From: Prevotella sp. UBA2725 | GTDB lineage: Bacteria; Bacteroidota; Bacteroidia; Bacteroidales; Bacteroidaceae | Direction of reading: 5' to 3' | NCBI GenBank assembly: GCA_002353825.1 | Contig: DEKJ01000003.1 | Coordinates: forward strand, 1 to 64,000 | DNA length: 64,000 nt | In this document: positions 17,266-26,276 of the stretch, one piece after another | How positions within the stretch are numbered: the stretch's first letter is position 1 | How the letters are laid out: every line of letters begins with the position of its first letter | Program-made: the position numbers and the translations under genes | The notes under the pieces: model-generated | Database searches by the model: none | What the model was told of the DNA's origin: nothing | Seen by the model: the letters and a program-made list of their open reading frames with translations, nothing else

Positions 17266-17306
17266 GTTGATATACCGTTAATAAACATTGATTCTCCTCT
17301 CATAAA

Positions 17307-17415
17307 ATGGTCGGTTATATTAAGGTATAAATAAGCCGACCAATGTCCCATGGAAATGTCATTACCTTTGGGCTCGGAATTGGTTCCAAAGAGATTCATT
17401 GAGGTTCTGCAGACC
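17307..17415 (+). promoter_or_regulatory. Leader region of the replication/DUF3853 operon with two hairpins
   Basis: GGTCGGTTAT near 17309 pairs with ATAAGCCGACC near 17331. A second small stem (CTTTGGG/CCAAAG) lies near 17369-17390. An ATTAAGGTATA motif is shared with the RNA candidate at 580-943. A regulatory role is inference. Confidence 0.35.
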
Positions 17416-17443
17416 TCGTAGTATCAATTTAAATGACATTAAA

Positions 17444-17779
17444 ATGGATATAAACGATTTGAAACAAAAACCTGTGGCAATGATGACAGGAGAGGAACTG
17501 AGTTTCCTCATTGACAGCCGTATGGCTACTTGGGCTACTGAGATTGCGAGTCTGAGTCAAAGACGTATCTACTATGGCATTGAAGGCATCGCTCAAATAT
17601 TTGGTTGCAGTGTTCCGACAGCCAACCGCATCAAGAAGAGTGGCGTGATAGACGATGCCATCACCCAAATTGATCGTCAGATTGTAATCGATGGCAACCT
17701 TGCCCTTGAATTGGCAAAGAAAGTAGGGACCATTAAGGTTAAAGGCGAGAAAACCACGAAAGAGCATGACGTACATTGA
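17444..17779 (+). CDS. DUF3853 family small DNA-binding-like protein
   Basis: The 111-residue protein has the MTGEELSFLI start and a helix-turn-helix-like core (GIEGIAQIFGCSVPTANRIKKSGVID, about 47-72), ending with a Lys-rich tail. The family recurs beside replication and excision genes of Bacteroidetes mobile elements and may act like an excisionase or replication accessory factor; this is inference. Its start was set by homology to the partial copy at 1-260. It overlaps the following gene by 14 bp. Confidence 0.8.
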   Translation: MDINDLKQKPVAMMTGEELSFLIDSRMATWATEIASLSQRRIYYGIEGIAQIFGCSVPTANRIKKSGVIDDAITQIDRQIVIDGNLALELAKKVGTIKVKGEKTTKEHDVH

Positions 17780-18236
17780 TTACATGAATCAGTTCTGGCG
17801 CGCTTCTGCTATGGAGTACATGTCCACCAGCGAGGTTGCACTCTACGCTTTCTTAGTGAACGAGTGCAACCAACACCGCTGGAACATGCCAGTGCCATGC
17901 TCTACGGTACGGATCTGCGAGATGCTGCACATGTCCAAACAGACACTTTGCACCGCTCGTAAGAATCTTGCCAAGCGTGGACTTATCTCTTTTACTGAAG
18001 GCAAATCACGTCATGTACCGTCTAAATATTCACTACTAATTTGGACGGATAACTTGACGGTAGAGTTGACGGATGGATTGACGGCAAACTTTACCCCTTT
18101 AAAAGATAAAGAGAAAGATAATTATAATAAAAAGGATTCTGTCAAAATTTTAAGCAATGGAAAAGAAACTCACAATCGACGTAGAGGCGTTAAAGAAATC
18201 TCTACTACAGCGTCGCCCTATGAAGGCTCGTTTTAA
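17766..18236 (+). CDS. Winged-helix replication-associated protein
   Basis: The 156-residue protein carries an N-terminal winged-helix-like domain (about 18-95) with the pattern LYAFLVNECN.H.W..P..CS...IC..L.MSKQTL..ARK.L..RGLI. This is typical of plasmid and phage replication-initiation or primase-loading proteins. The C-terminal 60 residues are charged and disordered. It overlaps the DnaC-like gene by 80 bp in another frame, which supports a shared replication function, probably helicase loading on a circular form of the element. Confidence 0.7.
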   Translation: MTYIDYMNQFWRASAMEYMSTSEVALYAFLVNECNQHRWNMPVPCSTVRICEMLHMSKQTLCTARKNLAKRGLISFTEGKSRHVPSKYSLLIWTDNLTVELTDGLTANFTPLKDKEKDNYNKKDSVKILSNGKETHNRRRGVKEISTTASPYEGSF

Positions 18237-18822
18237 GTTGCCCATGTCAGAAGACGAGGCGTATGCCTATTTGTTGGCAGCAATGATGGCTGAGGTGGAA
18301 TATCGCCACCGTAGCTTCTGTACTAGCGAGGATATGGAGAATCAACTTCAAGAGATAGCTCATTGGCTTACCTCGTCATCCCCCAAGTTCGGTCTGTTGC
18401 TATGCGGTGGCTGTGGCAATGGCAAAAGCACTATGCTCAGAGCATTCCAACAGTTGCTCAACAACTTGCGTATTCCGAAATCATTCAACGATGGTACATA
18501 CGGAATCCAGATAGTGGATGCGAAATACATTGCATACTTGTGCAAGAACAACTATGAGGCATACCGTAAACTCATCAGTGTAGATATGCTTGGTATCGAT
18601 GATCTTGGCACTGAGCCTTCGGAGGTGATGGATTATGGCAACGTCTATACTCCAGTCATTGACCTGTTGACAAAGCGCTACGAAGAGCAGCTTTTTACCG
18701 TCATCACCACTAACCTCACTCCACAACAAATCCGAGAGCACTACGATGACCGCATCGCAGACCGTCTAAACGAGATGGTGGAGAAAATAGTATTCAAGAA
18801 CGGTACATACCGCAATAATTAA
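18157..18822 (+). CDS. DnaC/IstB-like AAA+ ATPase
   Basis: The 221-residue ATPase has a Walker A motif GGCGNGKST (about 84-93), a Walker B motif MLGIDDLG (about 144-151) and a sensor-like TVITTNLT segment with an R-rich end (DDRIADRLNEM). Proteins of this family load the replicative helicase or assist transposition. Beside a winged-helix replication protein and without a transposase, helicase loading during element replication is the more likely role. The start inside the upstream gene is the first ATG giving the complete domain. Confidence 0.85.
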   Translation: MEKKLTIDVEALKKSLLQRRPMKARFKLPMSEDEAYAYLLAAMMAEVEYRHRSFCTSEDMENQLQEIAHWLTSSSPKFGLLLCGGCGNGKSTMLRAFQQLLNNLRIPKSFNDGTYGIQIVDAKYIAYLCKNNYEAYRKLISVDMLGIDDLGTEPSEVMDYGNVYTPVIDLLTKRYEEQLFTVITTNLTPQQIREHYDDRIADRLNEMVEKIVFKNGTYRNN

Positions 18823-18855
18823 CTAATTCACAAACTTTTTAAATCTTGTAAAATT

Positions 18856-19398
18856 ATGATTTCAAACATCAAGACCGTGACACTTAGATTGTCACAGAAA
18901 GAATTCAATTTCCTCATGAACGGCGTTAATGCCAAGTTCTTCATGGACATCATGTCCCATCTCACAGCATCGTTTTCTATGGATGAAGACGATACAGATC
19001 CTCAACTCGTGTATGGGCCTACAGCCTTCTTCCATCTCTACGAACTCGCAGAGCGTTGGGAGGTTGCTCCCGAGGATGTGCTCAACATCATGTTCAATCT
19101 GGAGCAGAACGGATTGATAAAGTATTCACTATCCGAGAATGAATTCGCTATCGAGCCATGCATCACAAGTTTCGTCTCAACTGATGATGTGGTGCATAAG
19201 GGGACTAATTGCGACACTCATCTTGATGAACTTTGCTTTGAGATGATGACTAAAAAGCAGATTTTTGAAGCTATCGCTCGTTACGACAGCTTGATCACTC
19301 TTCATTTTCCTATGGTTACCCTCAAAGCATTCTCTCTCAAAAAGGACGGGAATGAGAACACTTACGAGAGCATCAACGGAGTTGTAGTGAATCCCTAA
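18856..19398 (+). CDS. Uncharacterised protein of the replication/mobilization region
   Basis: The 180-residue soluble protein begins KTVTLRLSQKEFNFLM, which resembles a ribbon-helix-helix strand, and then has a helical middle part with a winged-helix-like look (FHLYELAERWEVAPEDVLNIMFNLEQNGLI, about 55-85). No family was recognised. It lies 33 bp after the ATPase and may belong to the same operon; a DNA-binding role is plausible but unproven. Confidence 0.65.
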   Translation: MISNIKTVTLRLSQKEFNFLMNGVNAKFFMDIMSHLTASFSMDEDDTDPQLVYGPTAFFHLYELAERWEVAPEDVLNIMFNLEQNGLIKYSLSENEFAIEPCITSFVSTDDVVHKGTNCDTHLDELCFEMMTKKQIFEAIARYDSLITLHFPMVTLKAFSLKKDGNENTYESINGVVVNP

Positions 19399-19567
19399 CT
19401 GCTAACGGAGAATGGCTGGCTGTCGAGACTCTGCATCAAAGCAATCAGCCATTCTAATTGAGATAAAGATAGGGAAAGGAATGCCACCTAAAGGAGCCTG
19501 AATTGTCGTACTCTCTAAACAAGAAGTGTCAATGTCCGACAATCCGCTTCGCTACTTGCCAGACCGT

Positions 19568-19606
19568 TTGACCTCTTGCAATACTCGCAGGCTCGCATTG
19601 AGTTGA
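19568..19606 (+). other. oriT: oriT-like repeat 1, upstream of the first mobilization module
   Basis: The segment ending CTCGCATTGAGTTGA is repeated with few changes at 21107-21146 before the second module. It consists of two CTCGCA units in tandem after a GACCTCTTG stretch and starts 41 bp before the accessory gene, the usual place for a transfer origin. A nick site was not determined. Confidence 0.5.
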
Positions 19607-19646
19607 CCAATCCCAGTTATAATTTAACGATAAAACACATCTACAA

Positions 19647-20009
19647 ATGGACAAGATATTAGAACCCAAAGGGCGTAATCCACGTATTACCGTGTGTTAT
19701 ACGCCCGACGAGAACCAGAGGGTTATAGAGATGGCTTCCGCCTGTGGATTGAAGAAAAGCCAGTATATCCATGACACTTCCTTGGGACAGAAGCCAAAGG
19801 TAATGATGAGCAACAAGGAGGCTGATGCCCTGATGTCACTGAAAGCTGCCCGTGGTGAGCTGGTCCTAATTAAGAATGCCCTTCATGGCACTACCCAGGA
19901 ACAGCGTAAGAAGTACTTCCGCAACGAGCAGTTCATGCGCCAATGGATTGAGGGTGTAAACAGCCTTATCCGCAGATTAGTAGAAATAGAAAGTATGTTC
20001 AGAAGATAA
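19647..20009 (+). CDS. Mobilization accessory protein (MobC/BmgB-like), module 1
   Basis: The 120-residue protein fits the relaxosome accessory family: a short ribbon-helix-helix start (ITVCYTPDENQRVIEMASACGLKKSQYIHDTSLGQ, about 13-48) followed by a helical tail that ends LVEIESMFRR. Such proteins bind oriT and help the relaxase nick. It precedes the relaxase gene by 4 bp. Sequence likeness to the second accessory protein at 21174 is limited, so the two modules are not a recent duplication. Confidence 0.8.
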   Translation: MDKILEPKGRNPRITVCYTPDENQRVIEMASACGLKKSQYIHDTSLGQKPKVMMSNKEADALMSLKAARGELVLIKNALHGTTQEQRKKYFRNEQFMRQWIEGVNSLIRRLVEIESMFRR

Positions 20010-20013
20010 TGGT

Positions 20014-20943
20014 ATGATAGCTAAAGCAAGGTCTATATCGCATGGTTCTGCCATGACAAACTATGCCACCAAGCATAATCGTGCAGACATAGTGCTGACA
20101 CGTAATCTTGGCGAGGGACTTACTCCTCTCGCCATGTGGGGAGCAATGGAAACCATCCATCAGAAGTATGAACCGAAATTCAGGCGCAAGCCCGTCACCA
20201 AGCTGACCCTTCGGATGGAGGTTTCCCCATCCCTTGAAGAAACAAAGGGCTGGACACTCAATGACTGGTACGACTATGCGATTCGGTTTCTTGATGAGTT
20301 CAAGAAAGAAGCCCAAGCCAAGGAGGGAAAGAAGCGAGGAAAGAGCAAGTTCAATCTGGACAGAGCACAGATATTTGTATGTCTTCACTTTGATGCGAAG
20401 TCTGGCATTCCTCACCTGCACATCCTCATCAACCGCATTGACCTTGACGGCAATCTGATGAATGACTCCTTCATTGGCGATAGTGTAGTCAAGGCTGCCC
20501 ATGCCATCAACATTGAGCGTGGCTGGGAGTTGCCCGAGGATATTCACAAGGCTCACGAGAAGGAAATAACGGCAGATTGTTACGACATCCTCCGTGGAAT
20601 ACAGAGCTACGACTGGAGTAGTTATAAGCATGGTCTTGAAAGTCGTGGTTACAAAGTCCATGAGCAGCGTGACAAGCAAGGTATCTTGCATGGTTATACC
20701 ATACTTCGTGGCAACTCCCGTTTCAAGTCATCCACTTTGGGTAAGAATTGGCACACTTCAAGTGCAAATGTCAAAGAGAGAGGAAACTCAACATCAAGAA
20801 GAATTGCCGTTTTAATAAAAAATAAGGGAAGAAAAGAAAGGCTTCGCATCACTTTTGAAAATCGGCGATACTCTTTAATATGTCCCCTTTCCCCTAAAGT
20901 TAAGCCCAAAAGAATAAAAAGTAAAGAGATAATAATAGTTTGA
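20014..20943 (+). CDS. Relaxase, module 1 (MOBP-like)
   Basis: The 309-residue protein begins MIAKARSISHGSAMTNYATK. It contains the metal-binding HLHILINRID segment (near 133) and a FDAKSGIPHLH motif typical of Bacteroidetes MobB/BmgA relaxases, which nick oriT and covalently carry the strand into the recipient. After residue 250 the protein differs from the second relaxase and ends in a Lys/Arg-rich tail of about 45 residues. It is about 100 residues shorter, so the C-terminal domain may be truncated or replaced by a frameshifted tail. Confidence 0.82.
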   Translation: MIAKARSISHGSAMTNYATKHNRADIVLTRNLGEGLTPLAMWGAMETIHQKYEPKFRRKPVTKLTLRMEVSPSLEETKGWTLNDWYDYAIRFLDEFKKEAQAKEGKKRGKSKFNLDRAQIFVCLHFDAKSGIPHLHILINRIDLDGNLMNDSFIGDSVVKAAHAINIERGWELPEDIHKAHEKEITADCYDILRGIQSYDWSSYKHGLESRGYKVHEQRDKQGILHGYTILRGNSRFKSSTLGKNWHTSSANVKERGNSTSRRIAVLIKNKGRKERLRITFENRRYSLICPLSPKVKPKRIKSKEIIIV

Positions 20944-21106
20944 GCAATAATAAAAGGTGACAAGGGACAATACTTTCTCTTTTCGCCAGCAATACAAATC
21001 TTGATATGTAAAGAGAATTAATCATCATGGTGTACAACCAAACCGATAGCAGTGCTATGCAAGAAATACCAATGTCATACAAACGCACTTCGTTTGTCCG
21101 TATGCC

Positions 21107-21146
21107 AATGGACTTCTTGAACGCTCGCAAGCTCGCATTGGGTTGA
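21107..21146 (+). other. oriT: oriT-like repeat 2, upstream of the second mobilization module
   Basis: The same GACTTCTTG...GCTCGCATTGGGTTGA arrangement as at 19568-19606 lies 28 bp before the second accessory gene. Confidence 0.5.
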
Positions 21147-21173
21147 ACACTTTTTATAGAAGCAATACTAGGT

Positions 21174-21545
21174 ATGAATAAGAAAAATATAGAAAAGGAG
21201 GCACCGAAATACACGAGCCGCCTGGTAGTAAGGCTTACGCCGCAACTCCATAAGGAGATAGCGGAATATGCAGCCCTTTGCGGACTGACCACAAGCGCAT
21301 ACGCACGCAAGCGGTTGGAGGGCAAATATCCCAAACAACGCTTGACTGACAAAGAAATGAAGGCTTTGAACAGCCTATCGGATGCCAGGGGCGATATACA
21401 AAAATTGTTCGGCTTTCTCAAAGGACGTCCGCTTACGGAACGTGAGAATATTCTCCGCAGCGAAATCTTCATGAAACGATGGAGAACAAGTGCAGAGGTA
21501 ATCTTGAACCGCATGATTGAGATAGAGAAATACTTAACACAATAG
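21174..21545 (+). CDS. Mobilization accessory protein (MobC/BmgB-like), module 2
   Basis: The 123-residue protein has a ribbon-helix-helix start (SRLVVRLTPQLHKEIAEYAALCGLTTSAYARKRLEG, about 15-50) and a helical tail ending MIEIEKYLT, the same plan as the module 1 protein. It is 15 bp from the relaxase and directly after oriT-like repeat 2, so it should bind that origin. Confidence 0.8.
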   Translation: MNKKNIEKEAPKYTSRLVVRLTPQLHKEIAEYAALCGLTTSAYARKRLEGKYPKQRLTDKEMKALNSLSDARGDIQKLFGFLKGRPLTERENILRSEIFMKRWRTSAEVILNRMIEIEKYLTQ

Positions 21546-21559
21546 AACATACGACATAT

Positions 21560-22783
21560 ATGATAGCGAAAGCAAAAGTAATAAGTCATGGCGCAAATGC
21601 CATACGTTACTCAGTAGATAAGGACAAGGCAGAGATTGTTAAGACAAATCTCTTGCCCGATGATATTTCCCCAACGGCAATGTGGGCGAGAATGCTTGTC
21701 TTGCAGAAGAAGTTTGAAGGCAAGTTGAATCGTTATCATCCGCTCAAGCGTAACATGATACGTATCGAGGTTTCCCCAACCTCGGAGGAAACGCGAGGTT
21801 GGACAATGGAGGACTGGCAGAGGTTGGCGAATGACTTTATCCGTGAGTTTGATGCGGTTGACCTTTCAGCCAAGTCGAGGCGCAAGAGTGCAAAGGCTAC
21901 CAATCTCAAAGGCAGCCAATATGTTGTTGCGCTTCATCGTGACAGCAAGAGTGGCATTATGCACCTTCATATTGATGCGAACCGCATAGATATGAGGGGC
22001 AACGTGAATGATGCCCATTATATCTACGAGAGAGCGATGGCTGCTGCCGCCAAGGTTGGGCAACAGCGTGGATGGAAAGATGCCCAAGAGGTAAGCCGCC
22101 AAAATAAGGAAGTGATAACCAATGATTGTCTTTCCGTTTTGACTAAGATGCCGTACTTTGATTGGGGACTATACACAAAATGCCTCACGCAAATGGGATA
22201 TGATGTCAAACTGCGATCCGACAACAAAGGACAAGTGCGTGGATATGCCATCAAGCGAGGCAACTCCATTTATAAGTCCTCGGAACTTGGCAAAGGTCGT
22301 TGTCTGATGCCCTCAAAGATTGAAGGTACTTGGGCAAAACTGCATCATCAAGAATTGGAGAAACCAGTTTCAACTCCAACAAAGAATACCCAACAGCCAA
22401 AGATTATGACTGTTCCCAAACCTATGCCTACTGCGGACAACACTCCAAAGATACGTCACTTCGACTTTTATACGGACGAGTTTCATCATTATCCTGTTGA
22501 TATTCCTCAGAATTGTCTGGATGTCATCGACAAGAATATAGCTTTGGATGCCGACAATGTGTTTGCCAAGATAGGTGATGTGCAGAAGACCGCCATTCTT
22601 CTCTTTGCTGAATACATTGATGCTGCCACAACCATTGCCGCCCAGTCTGGCGGTGGCGGAGGTGGTGCTACCTCAGGTTGGAGGCGTGACAAGGACGAGG
22701 ATGAACTGTCATGGGCGCATCGCTGCGCTATGATGGCTAATTGCCTGTGCAGACCTCGCAAGAAGCAAGGGTATGGCAGATAA
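21560..22783 (+). CDS. Relaxase, module 2 (MOBP-like, full length)
   Basis: The 407-residue relaxase starts MIAKAKVISHGANAIRYSVDK and carries HLHIDANRID (near 134) with a SGIMHLH metal site. The part to about 250 aligns with module 1. The extra C-terminal portion includes a Gly run (about 370-375) and an acidic RDKDEDELSWAHRCA segment likely to contact a coupling protein. It overlaps nothing and is followed after 29 bp by a coiled-coil protein. Of the two relaxases this one looks complete. Confidence 0.85.
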   Translation: MIAKAKVISHGANAIRYSVDKDKAEIVKTNLLPDDISPTAMWARMLVLQKKFEGKLNRYHPLKRNMIRIEVSPTSEETRGWTMEDWQRLANDFIREFDAVDLSAKSRRKSAKATNLKGSQYVVALHRDSKSGIMHLHIDANRIDMRGNVNDAHYIYERAMAAAAKVGQQRGWKDAQEVSRQNKEVITNDCLSVLTKMPYFDWGLYTKCLTQMGYDVKLRSDNKGQVRGYAIKRGNSIYKSSELGKGRCLMPSKIEGTWAKLHHQELEKPVSTPTKNTQQPKIMTVPKPMPTADNTPKIRHFDFYTDEFHHYPVDIPQNCLDVIDKNIALDADNVFAKIGDVQKTAILLFAEYIDAATTIAAQSGGGGGGATSGWRRDKDEDELSWAHRCAMMANCLCRPRKKQGYGR

Positions 22784-22812
22784 CCGAATGTTCAACCAAC
22801 AACATTGATACT

Positions 22813-23358
22813 ATGCCGATAGGTAAAAGCAAAATCTCGGATATGGATTTCGGATCTTTCGAGAATACGATTGACAAGAATATCGAAGCGAACAAGGCTT
22901 CGGACAAGTTTGACCAACAGCTTCAAGCCTACAAGGATGCTGGCAATAGTTTGACTTCGGCAAAAAGTGGCCTTGAAATGGCTACTGCTTCCATGCATGA
23001 AGCAAAAGACAAATTAAGTGAAGCCTCAGATAAAGCGAATACTGTCACCAAAGCTATTGAAGCCTACATTGGCAAAGTAAAAGACATAACTGTCAAAGCT
23101 AAGGTTGATGATGCCGATATGGAACAGGCAATCAACAACAGGAACAAACTCATTGGCGATGAGTCCAAACTTCTTGAAAACCACCGAAAAGCGAATAAGG
23201 AAATCCTTACTCGCCATTTCTATGACATGTCTAATATGATGTCAAGAAATGAAGGTGTGTGGTTGTCAAATGGTTGGGTGAAGACTTTGCTTTGGATATT
23301 TATTCCATCTATTATTTATACTATAGTGTCTGTCGTTTATTTTATTTGCCATCTTTAA
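22813..23358 (+). CDS. Coiled-coil protein with C-terminal membrane anchor, mobilization operon
   Basis: The 181-residue protein is mostly helical, with a long coiled-coil-like region (about 25-140), and ends in one hydrophobic segment (about 160-178), so it would be tail-anchored in the inner membrane. The ATG at 22813 matches a clear start (MPIGKSKISDMDFGSF). Third genes of this kind are seen after relaxases in Bacteroidetes mobilizable elements. A role linking the relaxosome to the transfer machine is an inference. Confidence 0.65.
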   Translation: MPIGKSKISDMDFGSFENTIDKNIEANKASDKFDQQLQAYKDAGNSLTSAKSGLEMATASMHEAKDKLSEASDKANTVTKAIEAYIGKVKDITVKAKVDDADMEQAINNRNKLIGDESKLLENHRKANKEILTRHFYDMSNMMSRNEGVWLSNGWVKTLLWIFIPSIIYTIVSVVYFICHL

Positions 23359-23467
23359 GCTACAATATATTAGCTTATTATTTATATCTTATTAACTATT
23401 GTTCATGCAGTTATTTTCCGTAATGGATTATCTTAATATATAAAGCGCAAATTCATTTGTACTAAAC

Positions 23468-25132
23468 ATGGATATAGAAGAACTGATAGAACGAATAAAA
23501 GAAGGAGACAATGTAGCTCTGGAAACATTATATAAAACATACGCTCCGATGATGAGAAATGTATGTGTCAACATAACCAATGAGGACGAGGACATAGTGA
23601 ATGACCTCGTCCAAATGGCGTTTATTCGTGCTTATTATTCTCTCTTCCAACTCCGAGATACTTCAAAGTTTGGAGAATGGGTGGCTACAATTACTAAGAA
23701 TGTTGCTTTGAAACATCTGGCACAGAAACGAAAGATGCGATTTGTTCCCTTTTCAAGTAAGATGGAAGAAGAATTGGAGATAGGTTGTACCTTATCCTCC
23801 GATTCGCTATTGGCAGAAAAGGAAATACATGAGTTGATCGACCAATTGCCTAAAGGATATGGGCGAGTGTTTAGAATGTCTGTTATAGAAGGTTATTCGC
23901 ATCAAGAAATAGCCGAAAAATTGGGCATTGAGCCGCATAGTTCTTCTTCTCAATTGTCAAGGGCAAAGGCTTTGTTGCGTAAGATGATTAACAGAAGGGG
24001 GATGGGGATTGTTATATTTGTATTGGTATGCACTCCTCTTGGCATATATTTGCTCAAAGACAGAGGTAAGGAGGAAATACAAAAAATCAATATAGCCAGT
24101 GAAAAGAAAAATATAATTAGGCAAGTAGAAAACAAAGCCCCTAATAATGCAGCGAATGTGGCTTCTGCAAATTCAGTTGCAGAAATACACTGTAATCAAT
24201 ATGGTGTATCATCCATTATTCCTGAGGAAATTCCATCAAATGATAGCATATATACTCCAAAGGATTCCATACAACATAAGTTGTTGGTTGTAGAAAATAA
24301 TGATAGCATCCTGCTAGATACATGCAAACAACCTTGCATAGAGACAGAGCATTACCTTGCAGACAATGAGCAAACAAGCAAAAAGCATCAATGGCAGTTG
24401 CTTGCAGCGGGTTCTCTTGGCTCAGCTTTGGCTCAGAATGCTTACAAGCTGTTTGTGGGTAATGCTAGTAGTGATTTTGATGGGCCTCAACCTTCTGGCC
24501 CTGAAACATACTCAACTTGGGAGGGTTATTATCATTATCTGCAACAGAATGCGCATGATGATATGTCGAAGAAAGACAAAGCTCTGATGGATATTGCCCA
24601 AAATAATAAGGGGAAAATCGAGGAACATGAACACCACGACAAGCCAGTTACCTTTGGTCTCTCGGTAACAAAATCATTGGGGAATAATTGGAACTTGGAA
24701 ACAGGTTTGCAGTATTCTCTGTTAAAGTCCGACTTCACGTTAGGCGAAGGTGCATATTACATCAATCGTAACCAAAAGGTGCATTATTTGGGAATACCTT
24801 TGCGAGTGTCGTATAAATGGCTTGATGTCAAGAACTGGTCAGTTTATTCTTCGCTTGGCGGTGCTTTGCATATTCCTATATACGGTAAAACCAGCGAAAG
24901 GTATATTGTAGGAAATACTACACCATATATGGATAATTGGCATTTCACACCTTCGCTGCAATGGAGCATTGGCACAAGCATTGGAGTGCAATATAAGTTC
25001 GCTCCTATGTGGGGTGTCTATATTGAACCTTCATTCAACTGGTATGTGCCAAACGGCAGCTCTATCCATACAATTTGGACTGAGCATCCGTTCTCTTTCA
25101 CAATACCTTTCGGCGTTAGGTTTACATGGTAA
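23468..25132 (+). CDS. Fused ECF sigma factor / transmembrane / outer-membrane beta-barrel protein
   Basis: One open frame of 554 residues joins an ECF sigma factor to a barrel. Sigma region 2 lies at about 10-90 (with DLVQMAFIRAYY) and region 4 at about 118-172 (IEGYSHQEIAEKLGIEPHSSSSQLSRAK). A single membrane segment follows at about 179-196, then a periplasmic linker of about 190 residues and a PorT-like eight-strand barrel at about 395-554, ending in Trp as outer-membrane proteins do. The chromosome at 49395-51343 has the same parts as two genes, and the barrel ends are clearly homologous. The fusion lacks the cytoplasmic anti-sigma-like part of that partner. Sigma release would need proteolysis. 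It heads a cargo operon. Confidence 0.88.
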   Translation: MDIEELIERIKEGDNVALETLYKTYAPMMRNVCVNITNEDEDIVNDLVQMAFIRAYYSLFQLRDTSKFGEWVATITKNVALKHLAQKRKMRFVPFSSKMEEELEIGCTLSSDSLLAEKEIHELIDQLPKGYGRVFRMSVIEGYSHQEIAEKLGIEPHSSSSQLSRAKALLRKMINRRGMGIVIFVLVCTPLGIYLLKDRGKEEIQKINIASEKKNIIRQVENKAPNNAANVASANSVAEIHCNQYGVSSIIPEEIPSNDSIYTPKDSIQHKLLVVENNDSILLDTCKQPCIETEHYLADNEQTSKKHQWQLLAAGSLGSALAQNAYKLFVGNASSDFDGPQPSGPETYSTWEGYYHYLQQNAHDDMSKKDKALMDIAQNNKGKIEEHEHHDKPVTFGLSVTKSLGNNWNLETGLQYSLLKSDFTLGEGAYYINRNQKVHYLGIPLRVSYKWLDVKNWSVYSSLGGALHIPIYGKTSERYIVGNTTPYMDNWHFTPSLQWSIGTSIGVQYKFAPMWGVYIEPSFNWYVPNGSSIHTIWTEHPFSFTIPFGVRFTW

Positions 25133-25142
25133 TGCTCTCGTC

Positions 25143-26276
25143 ATGCAGTCTTTTGAACTTTTGTCGCCTCTTATTGATAGAAGCACAAAAGTTTCTGAAA
25201 ACGAAATGTACAAGACAACAGATTACCTGCGCAATGGGGTGCTATACCTCAACAATATTCTTCGCCCTCAACATAAGAAACTGAGCACGTTGATGATTTA
25301 TACCACGACAAAATGCCAATCGCGCTGCAAGCATTGCTCCATTTGGCAAAAGCCAGAAGAACATTTGTCGTTGCGTGACATACAGAAGATTATGGCAAGC
25401 CGCTGCGTTACCAAAAATACGGTTGTGGGCTTGGAAGGTGGAGAGTTTATTCTTCATCCTGAATCCACAGCCATCATGGAGTGGTTCATGCGCCACCACC
25501 CCAACTACACCCTGCTATCTAATTGCCTCAATCCACAAAAGATCATTGACGCTGTGCGTAGATACAATCCCCGGCATTTGTATGTGTCGTTGGATGGCGA
25601 CAGAGATACATACAAGGAAATGAGAGGATGCAATGGCCATGACAAGGTGATAGAGGTGGTTGAGGCCTTGAAAGATGAGGTTCCCATTTCTTTGATGTTC
25701 TGCCTCTCTCCATGGAACACCTTCAAGGATATGGACTATGTGATTGGAGTGGCGAGGAAATATAAGGTAGATGTACGCATCGGCATTTATGGCACGATGG
25801 ACTTCTTCAACACCACGGCTGATTTGCTTCGTACAGATAAGACAAACTACTTGCAGAGTATTCCAGACAATATTCATGAGACGGAAGAAAATTTTGATTT
25901 TGTAGCATTGTATGAGGAGTGGAGAAACGGCCATCTGAAACTGCAGTGTCAAAGCATATTCAGCGAACTGGTTATTCATTCTAATGGGGATGTGCCGTTG
26001 TGCCAAAACTTGGGTGTGAAACTTGGCAACATACACAAGCACTCTTTGGATGAGATATTCAATTCTCGCCAAACAGCCCATGTGCAATGCCAATATTCCA
26101 AAAACTGCAACGCCTGCTGGATTAACTTCCATCGTAAGTATGATATCATCTTGTTGCGCAACTTCGAGAAAGTCGTCCCCAAGAAGATGATAGAATGGTT
26201 CTACGGCAAATATCAATGGACAGGCAATGAGAATGACACCTACAAACAATACATGAATCGGATTATCAGAAGATGA
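25143..26276 (+). CDS. Radical SAM enzyme with SPASM-like C-terminus
   Basis: The 377-residue protein has the [4Fe-4S] motif CQSRCKHC (Cys 58, 62, 65), a GLEGGE motif and YVSLDGD strand typical of SPASM-type radical SAM proteins. Further cysteines near the end (CQS, CQN, CQYSKNCNAC) probably bind auxiliary clusters. Such enzymes modify peptides or sugars by radical chemistry. The ATG at 25143 was chosen 10 bp after the barrel stop; a later ATG at 25206 is also possible. It overlaps the next gene by 4 bp, so the two products likely act together. Confidence 0.88.
   Translation: MQSFELLSPLIDRSTKVSENEMYKTTDYLRNGVLYLNNILRPQHKKLSTLMIYTTTKCQSRCKHCSIWQKPEEHLSLRDIQKIMASRCVTKNTVVGLEGGEFILHPESTAIMEWFMRHHPNYTLLSNCLNPQKIIDAVRRYNPRHLYVSLDGDRDTYKEMRGCNGHDKVIEVVEALKDEVPISLMFCLSPWNTFKDMDYVIGVARKYKVDVRIGIYGTMDFFNTTADLLRTDKTNYLQSIPDNIHETEENFDFVALYEEWRNGHLKLQCQSIFSELVIHSNGDVPLCQNLGVKLGNIHKHSLDEIFNSRQTAHVQCQYSKNCNACWINFHRKYDIILLRNFEKVVPKKMIEWFYGKYQWTGNENDTYKQYMNRIIRR

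Noticed and set aside
18157..18822. DnaC/IstB-like ATPase as part of an insertion sequence (IS21 IstB)
   Set aside because: There is no IstA-like transposase and no terminal repeats; the neighbours are replication and mobilization genes.
24969..25142. Longer N-terminus of the radical SAM protein from an ATG at 24969
   Set aside because: It would overlap the end of the barrel gene in another frame and shows no family pattern; the ATG at 25143 fits better.
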